In this document: positions 1 to 6,007 of the stretch, piece after piece
Numbering within the stretch: position 1 is the stretch's first letter
Layout: the number at the start of each line of letters is the position of its first letter
NCBI GenBank assembly: GCA_030039695.1
Contig: JASHVB010000308.1
Span: forward strand, 1-7,545
From: Acetobacteraceae bacterium
GTDB lineage: Bacteria; Pseudomonadota; Alphaproteobacteria; Acetobacterales; Acetobacteraceae
DNA length: 7,545 nt
Direction of reading: 5' to 3'
Notes under the pieces: model-generated
Database searches by the model: none
What the model saw: the letters and a program-made list of their open reading frames with translations, nothing else
What the model was told of the DNA's origin: nothing
Position numbers and translations under genes: made by a program

Positions 1-66
1 CCGGTGAAGATGCAGACGCTGACCAATGAAGTGTCGGTGTTCCCGCCGAAGAAGCGAGTGTACTAA
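1..66 (+). CDS. sdhA: Succinate dehydrogenase flavoprotein subunit, C-terminal end (partial)
   Basis: Only the last 21 codons and a TAA stop are inside the window, read in frame from base 1. The peptide contains LTNEV followed by FPPKKRVY at the very end, which matches the conserved C-terminus of alphaproteobacterial SdhA (typically ending FPPKARVY). SdhA carries covalent FAD and oxidises succinate to fumarate on the cytoplasmic face of complex II. The stop codon lies four bases before the sdhB start, so the two genes are almost certainly co-transcribed and translationally coupled. The identification rests on this short tail plus the neighbouring sdhB. The catalytic domains lie upstream of the window and cannot be judged. 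Confidence 0.87.
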   Translation, partial: PVKMQTLTNEVSVFPPKKRVY

Positions 67-70
67 CGCA

Positions 71-853
71 ATGGCCGAATTCAACCTTCCGTCCAATAGC
101 CGCGTCCGTGCGGGCCAGACTCACCAAGCGCCCGCCGGCGCGAAGCGCGTGCGAGAGTTCCGCATCTACCGCTGGGACCCGGATGACGGGCAGAATCCAC
201 GCACCGACACTTACGAAGTCGATCTCGACGCCTGCGGCCCGATGGTCCTGGACGCGCTGATCAAGATCAAGAACGAGGTCGACCCGACGCTGACCTTCCG
301 CCGCTCCTGCCGCGAGGGCATCTGCGGTTCCTGTGCGATGAACATCGACGGTGGAAACACGCTCGCCTGCCTGAAGCCAATCGAGGACGTGAATGGCGCG
401 GTGCGCATCAACCCGCTGCCGCACATGCCTGTCGTGAAGGACCTCGTGCCTGACCTGTCACAGGTGTATGCGCAGTACCGCTCGATCGAGCCGTGGCTGC
501 AGGCCGACAGCCCGCCGCCGCCCGACGGCGAACGCCGGCAGAGCCGAGAGGAGCGAGCGAAGCTGGATGGGCTGTGGGAGTGCATCCTCTGCTTCTGCTG
601 CTCCACCGCCTGCCCGAGCTATTGGTGGAACGGCGACCGTTACCTTGGCCCTGCGGTGTTGCTGCAGGCCTATCGCTGGATTGCCGATTCGCGCGACGAG
701 GCGACGGGAAAGCGGCTGGATGCGCTGGAGGACCCGTTCAAACTGTACCGCTGCCACACGATCATGAACTGCACCGAGGCCTGTCCGAAGGGGTTGAACC
801 CGGCGAAGGCAATCGGCGCGATCAAGAAGCTGATCGTCGAGCGCGTTGTATAG
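71..853 (+). CDS. sdhB: Succinate dehydrogenase iron-sulfur subunit SdhB
   Basis: This 260-residue protein is the iron-sulfur subunit of complex II. It carries electrons from the SdhA flavin to the membrane quinone site. An N-terminal plant-type ferredoxin domain (about 28-125) has the [2Fe-2S] ligands C80, C85, C88 and C100 in [10 protein letters not shown]...C. The C-terminal domain has [12 protein letters not shown], giving C171, C174 and C177 for [4Fe-4S] and C181 for [3Fe-4S]. C228, C234 and C238 in [15 protein letters not shown] complete the two clusters, so all ligands are present. The start is ATG at 71: it begins MAEFNLP, as in alphaproteobacterial SdhB. The in-frame start 45 bases upstream would overlap the sdhA end and give an unmatched peptide. 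The Shine-Dalgarno sequence is weak (a purine stretch in the sdhA end), which suggests coupling to sdhA. The length is normal for the family. The order sdhA-sdhB implies sdhC and sdhD lie upstream, outside the window. Confidence 0.97.
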   Translation: MAEFNLPSNSRVRAGQTHQAPAGAKRVREFRIYRWDPDDGQNPRTDTYEVDLDACGPMVLDALIKIKNEVDPTLTFRRSCREGICGSCAMNIDGGNTLACLKPIEDVNGAVRINPLPHMPVVKDLVPDLSQVYAQYRSIEPWLQADSPPPPDGERRQSREERAKLDGLWECILCFCCSTACPSYWWNGDRYLGPAVLLQAYRWIADSRDEATGKRLDALEDPFKLYRCHTIMNCTEACPKGLNPAKAIGAIKKLIVERVV

Positions 854-862
854 CCGCGGCCG

Positions 863-897
863 GCCGGCGCACGCCGGCGTTTGCCGCCTGAGCAAAC
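863..897 (+). terminator. Two tandem hairpins after sdhB, candidate transcription terminator
   Basis: GCCGGC (863-868) pairs with GCCGGC (873-878) across a four-base loop. The adjoining GTTTGC (879-884) pairs with GCAAAC (892-897) across a seven-base loop. The first stem is followed by only three T residues, so this is not a canonical intrinsic terminator. Its place ten bases after the sdhB stop and before an unrelated gene fits the 3' end of the sdh transcript or an RNA-stabilising structure. That role is inferred. Confidence 0.4.
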
Positions 898-925
898 CGC
901 GCCTTACCATCCTCCTCGCCGTTGT

Positions 926-932
926 GGGAGGA
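926..932 (+). promoter_or_regulatory. Ribosome binding site that sets the start of the racemase-family gene
   Basis: GGGAGGA lies seven bases before ATG 940. It is a near-perfect Shine-Dalgarno sequence. It rules against the in-frame TTG at 922, which lies upstream of it. Confidence 0.75.
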
Positions 933-939
933 CACCGCC

Positions 940-2142
940 ATGCGCATCGCCAAGCTCGAAGACCTGCACTGTGCCGCCGGCTGGCGTGACTTCTCGTTCC
1001 TGAAGATCACCACCGACGACGGCCTGACCGGCTGGTCGGAGTACCTCGAGAATTTCGGCGCCGAAGGCCTGACCACCATCATCCACAAACTCGGCGAACG
1101 CATCATCGGCATGGACCCGCGCCCGGTGGAGCAAGTCACCGCGTTGCTTCACGGCCTGACACGACAATCGCCGGGTGGCATGAACCAGCAAGCGATTGCC
1201 GCGATCGAGAATGCGCTGGTTGACATCAAGGCCAAGGCACTCGGCATCCCGGTTTACGAACTGCTCGGCGGGCCGGTGCGTGACAGGCTCCAGCTCTATT
1301 GGTCGCATTGCGGTACCTGGCGCGTCAGCTTCGCCGACCGCATCAAGGAGTGGACCGGCTTTGATCCCATCCGCTCTCTGGCCGATGTCGAGGCTGCCGG
1401 CGCTGACGTAGCGCGCCGGGGCTTCCGCGGCCTGAAGACCAACATCATGCGGTTCGACACTGACAAACCGACCATCCACATGCCAGGCTTCAACGGCCCT
1501 GGCTGGCCGGCGCTGAATATCGACAGTGCGCTTGTCGACGGCCTAATCGCGCAGATGTCCGCATTCCGCCGCGGCGCCGGGCCGCGCGTCGGCCTGCATC
1601 TCGACCTGAATTTCAACTTCAAGACCGAGGGCTACATTCGCCTCGCCCAGGCGATGGAGCAGTTCGATCTGGTGTGGCTGGAGGTAGACAGCTACGATCC
1701 CGCCGCGCTCGCCACCATCCGTCGCAGCGCCCGCACGCGAATTGCGTCGTGTGAATCCCTGTACGGCCGCCGGCAGTTCCGACCATTCTTTGAGAATCAG
1801 TCGGTGGATGTGGCGATCATCGACGTGGCGTGGAATGGCATCCTGGAATCGGCCAAGATCGCGGCGATGGCGGACGCTTATGAAATCAACGTAGCGCCCC
1901 ATAACTTCAACGGCCATATCGGCTCCTTGATGAGCGCGCACCTCTGCGCGGCGATTCCCAATTTCCGGGTGATGGAGATCGACATCGAGGACGTTCCCTG
2001 GAAGGACGAGCTCGTCAGCAGGCCGCCAGTCATTGAAAATGGGCATTTGCTCATCCCAACCGGTACCGGCTGGGGTGCCGAAGTGAACGAAGACGTGATC
2101 CGTGCCCATCCGCCGCAGCGTCCGGTGAAATGGCGGAACTGA
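940..2142 (+). CDS. Mandelate racemase/muconate lactonizing enzyme family protein (enolase superfamily, substrate unknown)
   Basis: This 400-residue protein is a probable Mg2+-dependent enzyme that abstracts a proton alpha to a carboxylate; acid-sugar dehydratases are the commonest relatives. The N-terminal capping domain spans about 1-120, followed by the (beta/alpha)7-beta barrel. Candidate metal ligands are D222 (LHLDLN), E248 (VWLEVD) and E272 (ASCESL). A D295/H321 pair (IIDVAWNG, VAPHNFNG) matches the mandelate racemase Asp-His dyad, and E346 (VMEID) sits where that enzyme has its acid Glu. At the second barrel strand the sequence is LKTN, so K166 is present but the second lysine of KxK is N168. 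D-galactonate dehydratase also has KxN there, but this protein lacks that enzyme's His two residues after the first metal ligand (N224 here). Residues about 169-198 form a long segment between strands two and three, including MPGFNGPGWPALNI. The start is fixed by the Shine-Dalgarno at 926-932. The family is certain; the reaction is not. The next gene, on the same strand 71 bases on, has no evident metabolic link. Confidence 0.92.
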   Translation: MRIAKLEDLHCAAGWRDFSFLKITTDDGLTGWSEYLENFGAEGLTTIIHKLGERIIGMDPRPVEQVTALLHGLTRQSPGGMNQQAIAAIENALVDIKAKALGIPVYELLGGPVRDRLQLYWSHCGTWRVSFADRIKEWTGFDPIRSLADVEAAGADVARRGFRGLKTNIMRFDTDKPTIHMPGFNGPGWPALNIDSALVDGLIAQMSAFRRGAGPRVGLHLDLNFNFKTEGYIRLAQAMEQFDLVWLEVDSYDPAALATIRRSARTRIASCESLYGRRQFRPFFENQSVDVAIIDVAWNGILESAKIAAMADAYEINVAPHNFNGHIGSLMSAHLCAAIPNFRVMEIDIEDVPWKDELVSRPPVIENGHLLIPTGTGWGAEVNEDVIRAHPPQRPVKWRN

Positions 2143-2195
2143 CGCTTTGACGAGCCCCTCGACATTACGCCATTGTCATACGATCTCTGATTCTC

Positions 2196-2206
2196 GGAGG
2201 AGGGAG
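2196..2206 (+). promoter_or_regulatory. Strong ribosome binding site of the CFA synthase gene
   Basis: The purine run GGAGGAGGGAG ends seven bases before ATG 2214, which is in frame with the conserved protein. The 71-base gap before this gene has no convincing sigma-70 promoter: TTGACG at 2147-2152 lacks a good -10 at the right distance. Read-through from the upstream gene is therefore possible. Confidence 0.65.
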
Positions 2207-2213
2207 CGGAGCG

Positions 2214-3500
2214 ATGCAGGTAGGGCTCGACGCGCTTCTGAACGGTCTGATCAGTGTCGGCCGGCTCACCGTTCGCTGGCCAAACGGCTCCTCGCGGACC
2301 TACGCCGGCAAGCCCGGCCCGGAAGCCGCTCTCGCCATCCGCACCCGTGGCGCGGTGGCGCGTCTGTTGTGGAACCCCCCGCTGACTGTCGGCGAGTGCT
2401 ATATGGACGGCACGCTGGTGCCGGAGGACTGCAGCATCCACGACGTATTGGATGTGCTGGTCAGCAACGTGGCAGCCAGCGGGCGGACGCATGCGGTGGC
2501 GCGCTGGCGCAGTGTGTTGCGCGTGCTGAAGCGCCGCATCGACCAGTACAATCGAATTGCCGCGTCACGGCGCAACGTTGCGCACCACTACGATCTGAAC
2601 GGCCGGCTTTATAGTCTCTTCCTGGATCGTGACCGGCAGTACTCCTGCGCCTATTTCCCGCGCGGCGACGAAACGCTGGAGGAAGCGCAGCTCGCGAAAA
2701 AGCGGCACATAGCGGCGAAGCTCTGCCTGAACCGCCCTGACCTCAGCGTGCTGGACATCGGCTGCGGCTGGGGCGGCTTGGCGCTGACCCTCGCGCGCGA
2801 TTACGGCGCACGCGTCGTTGGCATCACGCTGTCCACCGAGCAACTTGCCGAAGCACGCAACCGCGCCATCGCCGAAGGCCTGGAGGATCGCGTCTCCTTC
2901 GAGCTGTGCGACTACCGTCTGATGGGCGGCAATTTCGATCGCATCGTCTCGGTCGGCATGTTCGAGCATGTCGGTGTCGGCTTCTACCGCACGTTCTTCG
3001 ACACGGTCGCGCGTTGCCTCAATCCGGGCGGCGTCGCGTTGTTGCACACGATCGGCCGCAGTGATGGTCCCGGCAGCACCAATCCCTGGATTGCGAAGTA
3101 TATCTTCCCGGGCGGCTATACGCCGGCTCTGTCCGAGGTGCTGCCGGCCATCGAACGCGCCCGATTGATCACGACCGATGTGGAAGTGCTGCGGTTGCAC
3201 TATGCGGAGACGCTTCGCAACTGGCGCCGGCGCTTCGCCGCCAACCGCGATGCGATCTCCTCACTGTATGATGAGCGGTTCTGCCGCATGTGGGAGTTCT
3301 ATCTGTCCGGTGCCGAGCTGTCGTTCCGCCGCGAGGGTAACGTCGTGTTCCAGATCCAGCTTGCCCACGACCAGACGGCGGTGCCGCTGACGCGCGATTA
3401 CATTGACGAGTCAGAGCAAGCGATGGCGTCGCGCAAGGCCTCGCCTGTGGAATGGGACCGAGCTGAAAAGCGGACTGATGCACCGCGCAGCGGCGGATAA
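2214..3500 (+). CDS. cfa: Cyclopropane-fatty-acyl-phospholipid synthase family methyltransferase
   Basis: This 428-residue protein probably transfers a methylene group from S-adenosylmethionine to double bonds of unsaturated acyl chains in membrane phospholipids, which alters membrane properties under stress. The N-terminal domain (about 1-125) is the lipid-interacting part typical of the family. The class I SAM-binding fold follows, with motif I VLDIGCGWGG at 179-188 and the acidic strand-two region near 228-234. The residues that hold catalytic bicarbonate in E. coli Cfa all have equivalents: C145 (YSCAYF), E251 (GMFEHVG), H278 and I280 (LHTIG), and Y330 (HYAETL). Activity is therefore likely. 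It is somewhat longer than E. coli Cfa (382 residues), with a basic, poorly conserved-looking C-terminal tail from about 400. There are no signal peptide or membrane segments, consistent with a peripheral membrane enzyme. Several paralogues of this family are common in bacteria and some act on other lipid substrates, so the symbol is a family-level call. Confidence 0.93.
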   Translation: MQVGLDALLNGLISVGRLTVRWPNGSSRTYAGKPGPEAALAIRTRGAVARLLWNPPLTVGECYMDGTLVPEDCSIHDVLDVLVSNVAASGRTHAVARWRSVLRVLKRRIDQYNRIAASRRNVAHHYDLNGRLYSLFLDRDRQYSCAYFPRGDETLEEAQLAKKRHIAAKLCLNRPDLSVLDIGCGWGGLALTLARDYGARVVGITLSTEQLAEARNRAIAEGLEDRVSFELCDYRLMGGNFDRIVSVGMFEHVGVGFYRTFFDTVARCLNPGGVALLHTIGRSDGPGSTNPWIAKYIFPGGYTPALSEVLPAIERARLITTDVEVLRLHYAETLRNWRRRFAANRDAISSLYDERFCRMWEFYLSGAELSFRREGNVVFQIQLAHDQTAVPLTRDYIDESEQAMASRKASPVEWDRAEKRTDAPRSGG

Positions 3501-3521
3501 ACACTGTCCTTGCGACGGGCC

Positions 3522-3563
3522 CAGCGACGCCGCCATCCCTTGCCGCGGATTGCTTCGTCGCTG
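3522..3563. repeat. Inverted repeat between two convergent genes
   Basis: CAGCGACG (3522-3529) and CGTCGCTG (3556-3563) are perfect inverted copies separated by 26 bases. They lie in the 88-base gap between the convergent CFA synthase and luciferase-like genes. A bidirectional termination structure is possible, but there is no T-tract and the loop is long. An eight-base match can arise by chance in GC-rich DNA. Nothing else is seen in this gap. Confidence 0.25.
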
Positions 3564-3588
3564 CGCTCCTCCCATTGCCAGATGAGAA

Positions 3589-4890
3589 CTACTCTGCGGC
3601 CTGCCGCGTTGCGTTGTAGATCACTTCATCCAATGCGGGCTTGACCTGCCGCATGAACGTGTCCAGCGTTTCGATTACCACATCCTTCGGTGTTTGCGCG
3701 TAGTGGTTGATCAACGTGATGTATTCCGCGGGAAACACGCGCCATTGCGCCAGCAGCTCCGCCCGCACTTCCTCCACCGAACCGAACACGAACAGCCCTG
3801 AACTGACCAGCGAGCCAAAATAGTCGTCGTTCTCGACCTTCCGCCGACCCATCGCGGCATAGAAGTTCTTCCATATGTCGAGATCGTAGCTACGGATGCG
3901 ATTGAGTGCGTCCTCCTTGGTCTTGCCGATTTGGATCCAGCGCACCATGCACTGGTTTTGTCCCGGTAGGAACGAACGCCCATTGCTCGCGGCGGCCTTA
4001 CGGAAGTGTTCCGAAAGCGGCCCGGCTGACTGGATGTTGGTAAAGTACGTCGGCACGAAACCGTGCTTGCCGCAGAAGGCGATCGTGTCGGGGCTGCCGC
4101 TACCGGACACGAACACCGGCGGATGCGGCTGCGTCCACGGCGCCGGACACACCGCGACGCGACGTGTGTGGCCCTGCGCGTCGACTTCGCCCGGCGCGCC
4201 AAGCCGTTGCGTCACGCCGGCTCGCGCCAGTGGCCAGTCATCGACGCCAGTGTCATGCGGATAGGGAATTTGCCAGGTATCGCTCTTGTGGTCGAAGCTC
4301 TCCTGCGTCCAGGCCTTGATCATGATCTCGACGTGATCCTCGAAGATGCGGCGATTCTTCGCGTCGTCCTCGAGGTCTTTCTTGCCGGTGGTCTCCTGCG
4401 AGAATCCGGCAAGCTGCGTTTGCACGTTATAGAGCGCCGCGGTCGGCGATTTGGTCGCGCGTGTGCCGTAATGCTGTCCGAGTACGTTGGTCCAGCGCGA
4501 CTGGTAGCCGCGCGCCAGGCCGACAAAACTGCGCCCTTGGGCGAGCTGGTTGATCACTGCGGTTTCCTCGGCGACGCGGATCGGGTTGTGCGTCGCCAGA
4601 ACATAGCCGACGACACCGACATTGATCCGCTTGGTGATTGCCGCCCAATACGCCTGGATCGCGCTCGGCGCTGGCGCCACCTCATAACCTTCCGACCAGA
4701 AATGATGCTCGATCGTGCCGATACCCCACAAGCCCAGGTCGTCGGCGGCGCGCACGATGTCGGATGCGCCGTGGATCGCCTGTTGATAGAGCTGGCGGTT
4801 GCGCCCGATCGGGCGCAGTGCCGCGCGTTCCGCCTCGTCCTTGGCGGGCATCACCGGGTAGATGATGGTCATCGGTTTGAGTTCGGGCAT
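3589..4890 (-). CDS. LLM class (luciferase-like) flavin-dependent oxidoreductase
   Basis: This 433-residue cytoplasmic protein is a predicted TIM-barrel monooxygenase or oxidoreductase using reduced FMN (or F420 in some relatives) to oxidise an organic substrate. Family signatures include TIEHHF at 60-64, the GRSFVGLARGYQ strand at 119-130, and PPVFVSGSGSPDTIAFCGKHG at about 257-277, the region that binds flavin phosphate in relatives. It is longer than bacterial luciferase alpha (about 355), mainly through a segment at about 135-240. The start at 4890 (MPELKPMTIIYP) is preferred because GGAG lies nine bases upstream and a candidate promoter at 4920-4948 would initiate downstream of the TTG at 4920. 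The ATG at 4905 lacks a Shine-Dalgarno, and the ATG at 4872 is also possible. It is divergent from a PPOX flavoprotein gene and convergent with the CFA synthase gene. The substrate is not predictable from sequence. Confidence 0.92.
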   Translation of the reverse strand: MPELKPMTIIYPVMPAKDEAERAALRPIGRNRQLYQQAIHGASDIVRAADDLGLWGIGTIEHHFWSEGYEVAPAPSAIQAYWAAITKRINVGVVGYVLATHNPIRVAEETAVINQLAQGRSFVGLARGYQSRWTNVLGQHYGTRATKSPTAALYNVQTQLAGFSQETTGKKDLEDDAKNRRIFEDHVEIMIKAWTQESFDHKSDTWQIPYPHDTGVDDWPLARAGVTQRLGAPGEVDAQGHTRRVAVCPAPWTQPHPPVFVSGSGSPDTIAFCGKHGFVPTYFTNIQSAGPLSEHFRKAAASNGRSFLPGQNQCMVRWIQIGKTKEDALNRIRSYDLDIWKNFYAAMGRRKVENDDYFGSLVSSGLFVFGSVEEVRAELLAQWRVFPAEYITLINHYAQTPKDVVIETLDTFMRQVKPALDEVIYNATRQAAE

Positions 4891-4899
4891 CGCGGGCCA

Positions 4900-4903
4900 C
4901 TCC
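4900..4903 (-). promoter_or_regulatory. Ribosome binding site deciding the start of the luciferase-like gene
   Basis: On the minus strand GGAG lies nine bases before ATG 4890. It overlaps the alternative ATG at 4905, which has no comparable site of its own. The site is short, so the start assignment is moderate. Confidence 0.45.
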
Positions 4904-4919
4904 ATACTGAAGCGTTTCA

Positions 4920-4948
4920 AATAGATACCAGCGGGTATTGCGGGTCAA
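4920..4948 (-). promoter_or_regulatory. Candidate sigma-70 promoter with a palindrome in its spacer
   Basis: On the minus strand TTGACC (4948-4943) and TCTATT (4925-4920) are separated by 17 bases, a fair -35/-10 pair for the luciferase-like gene. The expected transcription start is near 4913. The inverted repeat ATACC-AGCG-GGTAT at 4925-4938 fills most of the spacer and touches the -10, a place where a repressor or a MerR-type activator could act. GCGGGT also occurs twice, at 4931-4936 and 4940-4945. All this is pattern reading. No regulator gene of this type is adjacent. Confidence 0.35.
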
Positions 4949-5035
4949 TCCCGTCGGGTGCCATCGCCGTCCCTGCCTGCCGCATTGCCTTCCGGGGCCG
5001 GTCGTCTCACCATCCGCGAATTCAACGAACCCATC

Positions 5036-5040
5036 AGGGA
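5036..5040 (+). promoter_or_regulatory. Ribosome binding site that fixes the PPOX gene start
   Basis: AGGGA ends nine bases before ATG 5050. The frame stays open for almost 1 kb further upstream, antisense to the luciferase-like gene, so this site and the onset of family similarity are what define the start. No good -35/-10 pair for this gene was found in 4950-5035. Confidence 0.55.
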
Positions 5041-5049
5041 CGGACCCGC

Positions 5050-5679
5050 ATGGACGCGATCGTCAACGACCACATAATCCGCGATGAAGCCACGCTGGAA
5101 ACGTTGTACGGCACACCATCGGCTGGCGCCATCGCCAAGGAGATCGATCACGTTCACCCGCACTACGCGAGCATGATCGCCGCATCGCCATTCATGGTAC
5201 TGGCAACGAGCGGCCCCGGCGGTATGGATGCCTCGCCTCGCGGCGACGCCCCAGGCTTCGTCGTCGTGGACGATCCGCACACGCTGCTGATTCCGGATCG
5301 GCGCGGGAACAACCGCGCGGACAGCCTGCGCAATATCATCCATGACCCGCGCGTTGCTCTGCTCTTCCTCATTCCAGGCTGCGGCGAGACACTGCGGGTG
5401 AACGGCCGCGCATCGATTTCCACGGTCCCAGAGCTGCTGGCGCGCTTTGAGTTTCGCGGCACGCTGCCGCGATCGGTCATCGTGGTGCAGGTGGAGCGCG
5501 TCTATTTCCAGTGCCCCAAGGCGATTGTGCGCTCCGATTTGTGGAATCCAGCAAAGCACATTGAGCGAAAGTCGTTGCCGAGCACTGGCACGATTCTCGC
5601 CGAGATCACTGCCGGCCGCGTCGGCGGCGCGCAGTACGACCGCGAGTACCCCGAACGGCTGCGTGCCACGCTCTACTGA
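5050..5679 (+). CDS. Pyridoxamine 5'-phosphate oxidase-like FMN-binding protein (PPOX-type flavoprotein)
   Basis: This 209-residue protein has a split-barrel flavin-binding fold. It resembles the MSMEG_1061-type FMN-dependent PPOX-type flavoproteins rather than true PdxH. Features visible are SPFMVLATSGPGG at 46-58, DASPRGDAPGFV at 60-71, the phosphate-contacting stretch IPDRRGNNRADSLRNI at 81-96, and ETLRVNGRA at 113-121. CPKAIVRSDLW at 155-165 is near the C-terminal part. The substrate and reaction of this subgroup are not established, and redox of a small organic molecule with FMN is the reasonable expectation. It probably forms a homodimer, since the fold binds FMN at the dimer interface. 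It is transcribed away from a luciferase-like flavoprotein gene, with 159 bases between the starts, which suggests shared control. Its stop lies 14 bases from the stop of the convergent DUF1127 gene. Confidence 0.9.
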   Translation: MDAIVNDHIIRDEATLETLYGTPSAGAIAKEIDHVHPHYASMIAASPFMVLATSGPGGMDASPRGDAPGFVVVDDPHTLLIPDRRGNNRADSLRNIIHDPRVALLFLIPGCGETLRVNGRASISTVPELLARFEFRGTLPRSVIVVQVERVYFQCPKAIVRSDLWNPAKHIERKSLPSTGTILAEITAGRVGGAQYDREYPERLRATLY

Positions 5680-5693
5680 AGCCTCGCGCTGCC

Positions 5694-5912
5694 CTAGAGC
5701 ACCCAAAACGGCTTGTTCGCTTCTGCTTCCGCCTCGGCATAGCTCACGCCGATATCCTTCAGCAGGAACTTATCCAGGCCGACAATCGCATGGCGGGTGC
5801 GCCGCCGGCGCCACGCCGTTCGAACAACCCCTGCCACCGTGGTCCAGGTTAGCGCGCGCTGCGGCCGCTGCCGAAGAACGGGTTCCCGCCACGCGTCGGT
5901 TCCATCGAACAT
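5694..5912 (-). CDS. DUF1127 domain small arginine-rich protein
   Basis: This is a 72-residue basic protein. The C-terminal half carries the DUF1127 signature: an arginine cluster WRRRRTRHAI, then LDKFLLKDIGVSYAEAEAEA and the terminal NKPFWVL. Characterised alphaproteobacterial members of this family are small RNA-associated proteins affecting RNA turnover and stress or nutrient responses. Whether this one does the same is inference. The N-terminal part (DAWREPVLRQRPQRALTWTT) is variable in the family. The start at 5912 is preferred because GGAG lies nine bases upstream. In-frame ATG codons at 5930 and 5927 (adding six or five residues) have no Shine-Dalgarno and remain possible. It is divergent from a LysR-type regulator gene, with a candidate operator between them, so regulation by that protein is likely. 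Confidence 0.87.
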   Translation of the reverse strand: MFDGTDAWREPVLRQRPQRALTWTTVAGVVRTAWRRRRTRHAIVGLDKFLLKDIGVSYAEAEAEANKPFWVL

Positions 5913-5952
5913 CACGGTCAACTCCATCATGCACCCGATATGTGGGGCGTCG

Positions 5953-5969
5953 GTTGTAATCAGTAAAAC
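5953..5969. promoter_or_regulatory. Candidate LysR-type regulator binding site (T-N11-A palindrome)
   Basis: GTTGTAATCAGTAAAAC is a 17-base imperfect palindrome with six of eight pairs matching around a central C. T5955 and A5967 give the T-N11-A spacing of LysR-family boxes, with GTT and AAC as the outer arms. It lies between a LysR-type gene and the divergent gene, 39 bases upstream of the regulator start and 41 upstream of the DUF1127 start, where such sites are usually found. Binding is inferred. Confidence 0.45.
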
Positions 5970-5977
5970 GAATTGCT

Positions 5978-6005
5978 TTTATAGAAACATCAGGCATATT
6001 TATAG
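5978..6005. repeat. TTTATAG heptamer repeated 21 bases apart in the divergent promoter region
   Basis: TTTATAG occurs at 5978-5984 and 5999-6005, exactly 21 bases apart, or two helical turns. On the minus strand each copy reads CTATAAA, so TATAAA could serve as a -10 element for the DUF1127 gene. On the plus strand the second copy sits directly before the LysR start codon. The region is markedly AT-rich against a GC-rich background. The role is unknown. Confidence 0.35.
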
Positions 6006-6007
6006 TT

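Noticed and set aside
26..70. Upstream in-frame start for sdhB
   Set aside because: It lies within the sdhA C-terminal codons and would add an unmatched arginine-rich peptide. ATG 71 gives the conserved MAEF start.
922..939. TTG start for the racemase-family gene
   Set aside because: It precedes the GGGAGGA ribosome binding site at 926-932, which is correctly spaced for ATG 940.
2147..2176. TTGACG followed by CATTGT as a promoter for the CFA synthase gene
   Set aside because: The spacer is 18 bases and the -10 matches the consensus at only half its positions, so the support is too weak to annotate.
904..2492. Minus-strand open frames of 188 to 204 residues across the racemase-family gene
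   Set aside because: The plus-strand gene has full domain conservation. The antisense translations show no motif and no ribosome binding site.
4063..5049. Open frame upstream of the PPOX gene, continuous with it and giving a 538-residue protein
   Set aside because: It is antisense to the luciferase-like gene, its translation is low-complexity and arginine-rich, and the family similarity and ribosome binding site begin at ATG 5050.
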